Shown here in pieces: positions 44,034 through 52,235 of a stretch of DNA of 64,000 nt. Each line of letters opens with the position of its first letter. Positions within the stretch are counted from its first letter, which is position 1. The notes below the pieces were generated by a model that worked only from the letters and a program-made list of their open reading frames with translations, searched no databases and was not told where the DNA came from. This stretch comes from Sulfuricaulis sp. (GTDB lineage: Bacteria > Pseudomonadota > Gammaproteobacteria > Acidiferrobacterales > Sulfurifustaceae). Location: NCBI RefSeq assembly GCF_024653915.1, contig NZ_JANLGY010000020.1, positions 116,248 to 180,247 of the forward strand. The letters are read 5' to 3'. The position numbers and the translations under genes are program-made.

Positions 44034-44926
44034 ATCGGAAAACGAAACTCACTGTGACAGCCGGCGCTGTCGTTGTACTGGGCATCGCCGTTGGTTGGTA
44101 TTTTCTGGGTTCCAGCAAAAGTCCTGTCGACATCGAAAACGGTGTAAAGACGGAGCGCCAGATTCTCTACTGGACCGACCCCATGGTGCCCGGATATCGC
44201 AGCGACACGCCCGGCAAGTCGCCATTCATGGACATGGATCTCGTGCCGGTTTACGCGGACGAGGCCGGTGGCAGCGGCGCCCCGGTGATCACGGTCCGAC
44301 CGGAGTTCATCCAGAATTTTGGCGTGCGGACACACAAGGTGACAAAGGGAGGCGCCGTACACACTATCACGGCGCAGGGCTATTTATTTCGTGACAGTAG
44401 CGGTCTTCGGGTTCTGCTGGACACTTTCGACCGCGAAATGAACTGGGTGCGTGCGGGATTGCCCGCAGAAATCCGTGTTACGGATTTTCCGGGGCGTCAA
44501 TGGAACGGGACGGTAGAAAGCGTGAAATCCGACGTGGATGTCGGCACGCGATCCCTCAAGGCAAGTATACGCATCACCAATCCGGATGCCGTGCTCAAAC
44601 CCAACATGTATGCCGAGGTGATCATCCGGGACCTGCGGCGCCACGACCAGAAAATCATGGTGCCGACTGAAGCACTGATCCGGACCGGATTCCGTACTGC
44701 CCTGCTGCTGGCACTGGGCGGCGGCCGGTTTCAGCCGATCGAGGTGGTGCCGGGCGAGGAATCCGGCGACTGGATAGAAATCCATCAGGGCATCAAGGAA
44801 GGCGATGTGGTCGTGACATCGGGCCAGTTCCTGATTGATTCCGAGGCGAGCGTGCGTGCGAGCTTCCAGCGCATGGAATCCGCGCCCGCCGATCCGCAGA
44901 CCGGCAATCAGGGGAATAAACCGTGA
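44030..44926 (+). CDS. cusB: CusB-type periplasmic adaptor, short form lacking the hairpin region
   Basis: A 298-residue RND adaptor (E. coli CusB has about 400). An N-terminal membrane anchor (7-26) is followed by a heavy-metal-binding domain (YWTDPMVPGYRSDTPGKSPF, MDMDLVPVY, about 47-75). The beta-barrel and membrane-proximal domains are normal (EIRVTDFPGRQWNGTVESV, LKPNMYAEVIIRD, IHQGIKEGDVVVTSGQFLID). Between about residues 116 and 130 the lipoyl and alpha-hairpin domains that should follow are missing, with the barrel strand joined directly. The frame is open throughout. Gene order and overlap with cusA (4 bases) are standard. Confidence 0.88.
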   Translation: MNRKTKLTVTAGAVVVLGIAVGWYFLGSSKSPVDIENGVKTERQILYWTDPMVPGYRSDTPGKSPFMDMDLVPVYADEAGGSGAPVITVRPEFIQNFGVRTHKVTKGGAVHTITAQGYLFRDSSGLRVLLDTFDREMNWVRAGLPAEIRVTDFPGRQWNGTVESVKSDVDVGTRSLKASIRITNPDAVLKPNMYAEVIIRDLRRHDQKIMVPTEALIRTGFRTALLLALGGGRFQPIEVVPGEESGDWIEIHQGIKEGDVVVTSGQFLIDSEASVRASFQRMESAPADPQTGNQGNKP

Positions 44927-47900
44927 TTCTCCACATCATTCGCTGGTCCGTCCGCAATCGATTCCTAGTCCTTCTGCTGACGGCCATCTTGGTCGCTTGG
45001 GGGATATTCTCCCTCGTGCGCACTCCGCTAGATGCTATCCCCGACCTTTCCGACGTGCAGGTCATCGTCCAGACCAGCTATCCCGGCCAGGCGCCGCAGG
45101 TGGTGGAAGATCAGGTGACCTACCCGCTGACAACCGCCATGCTCTCGGTGCCGGGGGCGACGACCGTCCGCGGGTTTTCCCAGTTCGGCGAGTCTTTCGT
45201 GTATGTGCTCTTCAAGGACGGGACCGATCTTTACTGGGCGCGCTCGCGCGTGCTCGAGTACCTGAGCCAGGTTCTTCCGCGCCTGCCGCGCGGTGCGCGG
45301 CCCGCGCTCGGGCCGGATGCCACGGGTGTCGGCTGGGTTTACGAATACGCACTGATAGACCGCACTGGCAAACACGATCTCGCGCAATTACGCACGCTGC
45401 AAGACTGGTTTCTCAAATATGAACTGCGCACGATTCCGGGCGTGGCCGAGGTTGCGACCGTGGGCGGCATGGTAAAGCAATACCAGGTGGTGGTGGACCC
45501 GGTAAAACTTCGCGCGTACCGGCTCACATTAGAAAACGTTCGCAGCGCTATTCAGAATGCCAATCAGGAAACCGGCGGATCGGTCATCGAAATGGCCGAG
45601 GCTGAATACATGGTCCGCGTCCGCGGATATCTCAAGAACGAAAAAGATTTGCGCACCGTACCTCTCGGCGTGACGTCCACTGGCGCGCCCATTCGCCTGG
45701 ATCATGTGGCCAATATACGGATTGGACCTGAGATGCGACGTGGAATTGCCGAGCTGAACGGCGAAGGCGAAGTCACGGGCGGCATTATCGTCATGCGTCA
45801 CGGGGGAAATGCGCTGGCCACCATCAACGCGGCCAAGGCCAGGCTTGAGACCCTCAAGAAGAGCCTTCCGGAAGGCGTGGAGATCATAACGACCTATGAC
45901 CGTTCAGCGGTCATCAAAAATGCCGTGAGCAATCTCACCGGGACGCTCATCGAGGAATTTATCGTGGTGGCGGTTGTATGCCTGGTGTTTCTGTTCCACC
46001 TGCGTTCCGCCCTGGTGGTTGTTGTCACGCTGCCGATCGGCATTCTCGTCAGTATCATCATCATGAAATACCAGGGGATCAACGCCAATATCATGTCACT
46101 TGGCGGCATCGCCATCGCCATCGGCGCCATGGTGGATGCCGCCATCGTCATGATCGAGAACGTGCACAAGCACATGGAAAAACAAAAGGTAACTGACGAG
46201 AACCGCTGGACCATCATCCGCACCGCCACCGAGGAGCTCGGCCCGCCGCTGTTTTATTCGCTGCTCATCATTGCGCTGAGTTTCATCCCGGTGTTTGCCC
46301 TCGAAGCCCAGGAGGGGCGGCTGTTTGCTCCGCTGGCCTTCACCAAGACCTACGCCATGGCCGCCGCGGCGGTGCTTTCGATCACGCTGGTGCCCGTGCT
46401 CATGGGCTATTTCATCCGTGGTCGCATCCGCGGCGAACAGGAAAATCCCGTGAGCCGCGGGTTGATCCGTGCCTACCGGCCAATGCTGGGCTGGGTGCTG
46501 GCACGGCCCAAACAGATATTGTGGGCCGCGACAGCGCTGGTGGCGCTGGGCGTCTTCCCCCTGACACAGCTCGGATCCGAATTCATGCCGGACATGGATG
46601 AGGGCGATATCCTGTACATGCCCACCACCCTTCCCAGCCTCGGCGCCGGCAAGGCACAGCAGCTTCTGCAGCAGACGGACCGGATACTTAAAACCTTCCC
46701 CGAGGTGGAGAGTGTATTTGGCAAAAGCGGGCGCGCGGAAACAGCAACCGACCCGGCACCGCTTTCCATGTTCGAAACCACGATTCAGCTCAAGCCGAGA
46801 TCCGAGTGGCGGCCGGGAATGACCGTGAAAAAACTCATCGAGGAGATGAACGAGGCCACGAAGTTTCCGGGGCTGTCCAACGCCTTCGTCATGCCAATCA
46901 AGACCCGCATCGACATGCTGACCACCGGCATCCGCACGCCCGTCGGCATCAAGGTTTCCGGGCCATCGCTGGCAACCATCGATCTCATCGGTCGTGACAT
47001 CGAAACCGCTGTACGCGATGTGAGGGGGACGGTATCGGTTTACTCCGAGCGTGTCACCGGTGCGCGTTATGTGGATGTCCGCATTGACCGCCAGCGTGCC
47101 GCGCGCTTCGGCATGAACATCTCCGACATCCAGGACACCGTGGCCACCGCCGTGGGCGGCATGAATATTACTGAAACCATCGAGGGACGGGAACGCTATC
47201 CGGTCAATATACGCTATGCCCAGGATATACGCGGTTCACTTGAACGATTACGCGCGTTACCACTGGTCACCATGAGCGGTATCCAGATCGCTCTGTCTGA
47301 GGTGGCCGATGTTCGCGTGGTGGACGGCCCGGACATGATACGCAGCGAAAACGCACGTCTTTCAGGATGGACCTACATTGACATGCGTGACCGTGACATC
47401 GGTTCCTACGTAGCCGATGCCAGGCGCGCGGTGGAAGAAAAGGTGAAACTGCCGCCAGGTTATTCGCTGCACTGGACCGGCCAGTTCGAGTACATGCAAC
47501 GCGCCCTCGAACGCCTTAAGGTAGTTATCCCTTTCACGCTGGTCATTATCCTGCTGTTGCTCTACCTCAATTTCCGCAACGGCATGGAAGTGCTGATCGT
47601 AATCGGCACCTTGCCGCTGGCACTGGTGGGTGGTTTCTGGTTGCTGTATTTCCTCGGTTACAACCTGTCGGTTGCCGTTGCGGTGGGCTTCATCGCACTG
47701 GGCGGCGTGGCGGTCGAAATCGGCGTGGTCATGCTGGCCTACCTCGATCATGCGCTCAAGCGGCGCGAGAATGAGCGCGGTGCGGCGGGCCAGAAGCTAT
47801 CGGTCAATGATGTGCGCGAGGCGGTCATCGAGGGCGCCCTGTTGCGCGTGCGGCCCGTGACCATGACCAAGGTGGCAATCATCGCCGCCTTGCTGCCAAT

Positions 47901-48060
47901 CTTATGGAGCGAGGGAACGGGGTCAGAGGCCATGCAGCGCATCGCGGCGCCGATGGTGGGCGGCATGCTGAGCGTGGCCATCCTGACGCTCGCCGTGATT
48001 CCGGCGGCCTATTTCCTGTGGCAGGAATACCGCATCAGAAAGTCTGGAAAAAAGAATTAA
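44923..48060 (+). CDS. cusA: CusA-type copper/silver RND efflux pump
   Basis: A 1045-residue inner-membrane proton-driven pump of the heavy-metal RND class, with 12 membrane helices and two large periplasmic loops. Motifs are VRTPLDAIPDLSDVQVIVQT, AIAIGAMVDAAIVMIENVHK, VLSITLVPVLMGYFIRGRIR, and GVAVEIGVVMLAYLDHALK near the end. The three Met that form the copper/silver site in E. coli CusA are kept, in RIDMLTTG, ARFGMNISDIQ and GPDMIRSENAR. This points to monovalent copper or silver rather than zinc or cobalt. Confidence 0.95.
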   Translation: MILHIIRWSVRNRFLVLLLTAILVAWGIFSLVRTPLDAIPDLSDVQVIVQTSYPGQAPQVVEDQVTYPLTTAMLSVPGATTVRGFSQFGESFVYVLFKDGTDLYWARSRVLEYLSQVLPRLPRGARPALGPDATGVGWVYEYALIDRTGKHDLAQLRTLQDWFLKYELRTIPGVAEVATVGGMVKQYQVVVDPVKLRAYRLTLENVRSAIQNANQETGGSVIEMAEAEYMVRVRGYLKNEKDLRTVPLGVTSTGAPIRLDHVANIRIGPEMRRGIAELNGEGEVTGGIIVMRHGGNALATINAAKARLETLKKSLPEGVEIITTYDRSAVIKNAVSNLTGTLIEEFIVVAVVCLVFLFHLRSALVVVVTLPIGILVSIIIMKYQGINANIMSLGGIAIAIGAMVDAAIVMIENVHKHMEKQKVTDENRWTIIRTATEELGPPLFYSLLIIALSFIPVFALEAQEGRLFAPLAFTKTYAMAAAAVLSITLVPVLMGYFIRGRIRGEQENPVSRGLIRAYRPMLGWVLARPKQILWAATALVALGVFPLTQLGSEFMPDMDEGDILYMPTTLPSLGAGKAQQLLQQTDRILKTFPEVESVFGKSGRAETATDPAPLSMFETTIQLKPRSEWRPGMTVKKLIEEMNEATKFPGLSNAFVMPIKTRIDMLTTGIRTPVGIKVSGPSLATIDLIGRDIETAVRDVRGTVSVYSERVTGARYVDVRIDRQRAARFGMNISDIQDTVATAVGGMNITETIEGRERYPVNIRYAQDIRGSLERLRALPLVTMSGIQIALSEVADVRVVDGPDMIRSENARLSGWTYIDMRDRDIGSYVADARRAVEEKVKLPPGYSLHWTGQFEYMQRALERLKVVIPFTLVIILLLLYLNFRNGMEVLIVIGTLPLALVGGFWLLYFLGYNLSVAVAVGFIALGGVAVEIGVVMLAYLDHALKRRENERGAAGQKLSVNDVREAVIEGALLRVRPVTMTKVAIIAALLPILWSEGTGSEAMQRIAAPMVGGMLSVAILTLAVIPAAYFLWQEYRIRKSGKKN

Positions 48061-48092
48061 AAGTCACTATCAAAATGAATAACAAAATCCTA

Positions 48093-48174
48093 AACCACGG
48101 GGAACACGGGGAAAAACAAATGGACCAAACCAGATTTCTTGGGCATTTTAGCTATCCCCGTGCTCCCCGTGGTT
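48093..48174. repeat. Type B intergenic palindrome, copy 3
   Basis: An 82-base inverted repeat between the efflux operon and the convergent TusA-like gene. The left arm is AACCACGGGGAACACGGGGA and the right arm TCCCCGTGCTCCCCGTGGTT. Confidence 0.92.
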
Positions 48175-48199
48175 CTGAGTTTTTATTTTGTTAGACGCA

Positions 48200-48445
48200 T
48201 TAGTCGCGCTTGCGCACGTAATAGTGGAAGGTTTTTCCTTCTTCTTCCGTGCGCAGCAGTTCATGACCGGTGCGCTTGCACCAGGCCGGAATGTCCATGC
48301 GCGAACCGAAATCGGTTGAAATCAGCTCGAGCACTTCGCCCGGTTGCATGGTCTTGATGGCGCGGTGCGCCTGCTTGAGCGGTTCCGGGCAGCATGTGCC
48401 CGAGGTGTCCACCGTCCGGTGTGGTTTGTCCTGGGCCACGACCAT
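48200..48445 (-). CDS. TusA/SirA-like sulfur carrier protein
   Basis: An 81-residue TusA-fold protein. The conserved CPxP motif is in TSGTCCPEPLKQAHRAIKT, where the first active Cys carries persulfide in TusA. ELISTDFGSRMDIPAWCKRT follows, as in the family. TusA supplies sulfur for tRNA thiolation and other pathways; other partners (TusBCDE, Rhd) are not in the window, so the role may differ, for example in sulfur oxidation. Both 5' and 3' neighbours are palindromic repeats. Confidence 0.9.
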   Translation of the reverse strand: MVVAQDKPHRTVDTSGTCCPEPLKQAHRAIKTMQPGEVLELISTDFGSRMDIPAWCKRTGHELLRTEEEGKTFHYYVRKRD

Positions 48446-48495
48446 CCTCCCTTGTCAGCAATTACTCCATGGATGCCCTAGATTTAATGATTATT

Positions 48496-48629
48496 TACCG
48501 CAAAGACGCGAAGGACGCAAAGAAAAACTCAAGAATTTTGAAGTAAAAATCTTTGCGCTCTTTGTGCTGTACAGGAAGTACGAATGTCGCGGGCGCAGGG
48601 ATGCGCGGGAGCGACCGCCTTTGCGGTGA
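48496..48629. repeat. Type A palindrome, copy 3, with inserted segment
   Basis: The left arm TACCGCAAAGACGCGAAGGA is as in other copies. The right arm starts CTTTGCGCTCTTTG (48551-48564) but is broken by about 50 foreign bases, then resumes as CCTTTGCGGTGAG (48618-48630). The insert is GC-rich (CGCGGGCGCAGGGATGCGCG) and has its own short stems. Confidence 0.85.
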
Positions 48630-48694
48630 GAACTGGTGTTTCTCAGAACTTCCCTAACATATCCTGCCGCCAAGACCGGATATAATCCCGCACC

Positions 48695-49213
48695 ATGGGC
48701 AGGAACCGTCTTCCACCGGCCAAGAGCTCGGCCTACATCACGCCACAAGGCGCGCAACGTCTGCGCGAGGAACTGGATTATCTGTGGCGCGTGAAGCGGC
48801 CGCAGGTGACGCAGGCGGTATCAGAGGCCGCCGCCCAGGGCGATCGATCGGAAAACGCCGAATATATCTACGGCAAGAAACAATTGCGCGAAATAGACCG
48901 GCGCCTGCGTTATCTGCAGAAACGGCTCGAATCGCTGGTGATTGTGGACCGTCCGCCATCCGATGTCTCGCGCGTTTATTTCGGCGCCTGGGTACGGCTG
49001 GAAAACGAAGCTGGAAATATCGCTGAATACCGCATCGTCGGCCCGGATGAATTCGATCTCGAAAAAGGCCTGATCAGCATCGACTCGCCGCTGGCCCGCG
49101 CGCTGCTCAAGAAAACCGTGGATGACGAGATCACCGTCGTTCTGCCCCAAGGACGTATGGTCTACACCGTCCTGGAAATCAGCTATCGGCGGTTTGACGC
49201 AAGGGACCGATAA
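48695..49213 (+). CDS. greB: Transcription elongation factor GreB
   Basis: A 172-residue factor that rescues backtracked RNA polymerase. The N-terminal coiled coil covers about 14-85 (ITPQGAQRLREELDYLWRVK, AAAQGDRSENAEYIYGKKQL), with acidic tip residues near DRSENAEY. The FKBP-like C-terminal domain has VRLENEAGNIAEYRIVGPDE and ISIDSPLARALLKKTVDDEI. The YGKKQLREIDRRLRYL stretch distinguishes GreB from GreA. Confidence 0.95.
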   Translation: MGRNRLPPAKSSAYITPQGAQRLREELDYLWRVKRPQVTQAVSEAAAQGDRSENAEYIYGKKQLREIDRRLRYLQKRLESLVIVDRPPSDVSRVYFGAWVRLENEAGNIAEYRIVGPDEFDLEKGLISIDSPLARALLKKTVDDEITVVLPQGRMVYTVLEISYRRFDARDR

Positions 49214-49383
49214 CCCGCGACGCTGGGCCTTTGTTCGTTCTTTTAGAACATTTCTAATGATGGATGGTGGCGTTGTCGTAAGCGACAGGCAACCATCCCG
49301 CGTCATTCCAATGCTTAGCCTACTAAATTGGTCTAATATTTGCATAAACAACTAAATCAATTCTAACCGGTGGGGCACCCATC

Positions 49384-52179
49384 TTGGCGAGCGACTCCAG
49401 ACGCGTAATCAATGTCTCCATCGGCCTGCTGGCTGTGGGCGTGCTCGTGCTCACCGGCGTACTGGCGCTGAACGCCTGGCGCGATCTCCGATCCGCGCGG
49501 CAGACCACGCATATCAACGCGCTGGTGGACACGCTCATCGAGGGCGCCGCGAAGACCGCACTCGAGCGCGGCACCGCCATGATCGCGCTGGGCGAGCCGC
49601 GACCGTTACGACCGACGCACCTGCAAAAACTCCGGGATATCCGCGAAGGCTGCAATTCGCTCTGGGAGAAGGCGCAAGCGCTCGCCCGCGAGGCCGCCGC
49701 CCATAGCCCGGCCCGGAAAGATCTTGAACAGGACATCGAGCGCACGGCGCGGGCCCACGAGGCACTGCACCGCGTGCGCGTGCATGTGGACAACGATCTG
49801 CTTCAGGACCGGAGCGACGATGCCGGCGCCTTCGAATGGTTCGACACCGCCACCCATTACATCAGCGAGACGCGGCATCTGCGCGAGGCCACCGGCGATG
49901 CCGTGGCGCAGCCGGGCGAGGCCTTCCTCTACAGTCTGCGGATCAAGCGTTATGCCTGGCTCCTCGCCGAGTACACCGGGCGCGAGCGCGCCGTCATCGG
50001 CTATTACATCGGCCGTCATCGCCCGGTACCGGCCGCGCGGCTGGACGATCTCAAGGCCTGGCGCGGCGTGGTCGAACAGGCGAACGAGCGGCTTACGAGC
50101 ATACTGGAAAGCCAACACGTACCACCCCCGGTCCGCGCCAGCATCGCCTCGATGCTGCAGGACCACAAAAAACGCTTCGAGCCGAGCCGCCGGGCGGTGT
50201 ACGCCGCCGTCGGCACGGGAAACTATCCACTGACCACCGATACCTGGATGGAATCCGCCACCCACGCGGTGGACGCGGCGCTCATGGTCGTCCACACCGC
50301 CTCGACCGAAGTTGACGCCAACCTGAAAGGGGTGACCCGCCTCAGGTCGCAACAACTGGTGTTTTTCCTGGCGCTGACGGTGATCGCTCTTACCGTCGCC
50401 ACGATCTCCATGACCTGGGTACGCCGCACCGCCAACGCCCTGTTCCACGAAAAAGAGCTTGCCGAGGTGACACTGCATTCCATCGGCGATGCCGTCATCA
50501 CCACCGATGCGCAAGGCCATGTCGACTACATGAATCCCATCGCCGAGACGCTCACCGGCTGGGGCGTCACGGAGGCGAAGGGGCGCCCGCTGAATGAGGT
50601 TTTCCACATCGTTAACGGCGTCACGCGCGAGGCGCAGGTCAATCCGGCTGAAAAATGCCTGAAGGAAAACCGCATTGTCGGCCTGGAAAATAATACAGTG
50701 CTGATCAGTCGCGACGGCACGGAACGGGTAGTCGAGGATTCCGCCGCGCCGGTCCGCGACCACGGAGGAAAAATCGTTGGCGCCGTCATGGTCTTCTACG
50801 ACGTGACGCTGATGCGCAACTCGCCGCATCTGCTCTCGCACCACGCCACACACGATGCGCTCACCGGCCTCATCAACCGGCGCGAGTTCGATCGCCGCCT
50901 GACCGCGCTCGTGGAAAACGCCAAGGCCAAGAACCTGCATCACGTCCTGCTCTACCTGGACCTCGACCAGTTCAAGATTGTCAACGATACCTCCGGGCAT
51001 ATCGCCGGCGACAAGCTGCTGCGGCAGTTGTCCTTCCTGCTCAAGAACCGCATTCGCGGTTTGGACACGATTGCCCGCCTCGGCGGCGACGAATTCGGCG
51101 TGCTGCTCGAATCCTGCCCGATGGAGCCGGCACTGCGGATAGCCAATGACCTCGTCCGCCTTGTCAACGACTTCCGTTTTGTCTGGGAAGGAACCACATT
51201 CGAGATCGGCGTCTCGATCGGCGTGGTTCCCGTCACCGCGGAGAGCGTCAGCCCCGTGGCGCTGCTGAGTCAGGCGGATTCCTCCTGCTATGCGGCCAAG
51301 GACAAGGGGCGCAACCGTGTCCACGTGTACCAGCCCGATGACGCGGAAATGCTTCAACGTCATGGAGAAATGCAGTGGGTGTCGCGTATCCGCCGGGCCA
51401 TCGAAGAGGACCGCTTCGTGCTTTACTGCCACAAGATTCTTCCGCTGACGCCCAACCCGGACGGGGACCGCTACTGCGAAACGCTGCTGCGCATGATCGA
51501 TGAATCCGGCGCCATCGTGCCGCCGATGGCCTTCCTCCCGGCGGCGGAACGCTACGACCTCATGCCAATCATTGACCGCTGGGTGATACGTAACTCGCTT
51601 GCCACCTTCGGAAAACACCGCCGTGAGATTGCCGGTCCCACCCCTAACTGTTTCATCAATCTCGCCGCCGCCTCGTTGTCCGATGAAAACATGTTTGACT
51701 TTATCCGCGAGCAGATCGAGTCAGCCGGGATGCCTCCGGAAATGGTTTGTTTCGAAATCACGGAAACCGCCGCCGTGGCGAATCTGGATATTGCCGTGGC
51801 TTTCATGGAGAAACTCAAGAAGCTGGGTTGCAAGTTTGCGCTCGATGATTTTGGCAGTGGCATGTCCTCGTTTACCTACCTCAAGAACCTGCCGGTGGAT
51901 TACCTGAAAATCGACGGCTCCTTCGTCCAGAACATGGCCACCAACCCGACCGATTGCGCCATGGTGGACGCCATCAACCGCGTGGGCCACGTGATGGGGA
52001 TCAAGACCATCGCCGAATTCGTGAAAGACGCTGCCATCCTGGGAAAGCTCAGGGAACTGGGGGTGGATTATGCGCAGGGCTTCGGCATCGCCATGCCCGT
52101 ACCGATGGCCCAACACCTGTCCAGTGGAACTAACGGGTGTTGCGCGGTACCGGGCTCGCCGGAGAAACCATCCCCGTGA
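49384..52179 (+). CDS. Membrane PAS-GGDEF-EAL protein
   Basis: A 931-residue cyclic di-GMP protein. A TTG start at 49384 gives a TM segment at about 9-30, a long periplasmic region and a second TM at about 322-344 (QLVFFLALTVIALTVATISM). A PAS domain follows (AEVTLHSIGDAVITTDAQGH, YMNPIAETLTGW). The GGDEF domain is intact (RLGGDEF, about 565-571, I-site RGLD). The EAL domain has ETL in place of EAL (near residue 699), but keeps FEITET, DDFGSGMSSFTYLK and KIDGSFV. Bifunctional or GTP-regulated phosphodiesterase activity is possible. Confidence 0.93.
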   Translation: MASDSRRVINVSIGLLAVGVLVLTGVLALNAWRDLRSARQTTHINALVDTLIEGAAKTALERGTAMIALGEPRPLRPTHLQKLRDIREGCNSLWEKAQALAREAAAHSPARKDLEQDIERTARAHEALHRVRVHVDNDLLQDRSDDAGAFEWFDTATHYISETRHLREATGDAVAQPGEAFLYSLRIKRYAWLLAEYTGRERAVIGYYIGRHRPVPAARLDDLKAWRGVVEQANERLTSILESQHVPPPVRASIASMLQDHKKRFEPSRRAVYAAVGTGNYPLTTDTWMESATHAVDAALMVVHTASTEVDANLKGVTRLRSQQLVFFLALTVIALTVATISMTWVRRTANALFHEKELAEVTLHSIGDAVITTDAQGHVDYMNPIAETLTGWGVTEAKGRPLNEVFHIVNGVTREAQVNPAEKCLKENRIVGLENNTVLISRDGTERVVEDSAAPVRDHGGKIVGAVMVFYDVTLMRNSPHLLSHHATHDALTGLINRREFDRRLTALVENAKAKNLHHVLLYLDLDQFKIVNDTSGHIAGDKLLRQLSFLLKNRIRGLDTIARLGGDEFGVLLESCPMEPALRIANDLVRLVNDFRFVWEGTTFEIGVSIGVVPVTAESVSPVALLSQADSSCYAAKDKGRNRVHVYQPDDAEMLQRHGEMQWVSRIRRAIEEDRFVLYCHKILPLTPNPDGDRYCETLLRMIDESGAIVPPMAFLPAAERYDLMPIIDRWVIRNSLATFGKHRREIAGPTPNCFINLAAASLSDENMFDFIREQIESAGMPPEMVCFEITETAAVANLDIAVAFMEKLKKLGCKFALDDFGSGMSSFTYLKNLPVDYLKIDGSFVQNMATNPTDCAMVDAINRVGHVMGIKTIAEFVKDAAILGKLRELGVDYAQGFGIAMPVPMAQHLSSGTNGCCAVPGSPEKPSP

Positions 52180-52235
52180 TATATCCTGGAGCGCGATGCA
52201 GCCCAGCTTCGGGCCCACGCACAGAATGAATCCGG

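Noticed and set aside
49606..51618. A 670-codon open frame antisense to the PAS-GGDEF-EAL gene
   Set aside because: Same reason: the sense strand has clear GGDEF and EAL motifs, while the antisense product is low complexity.
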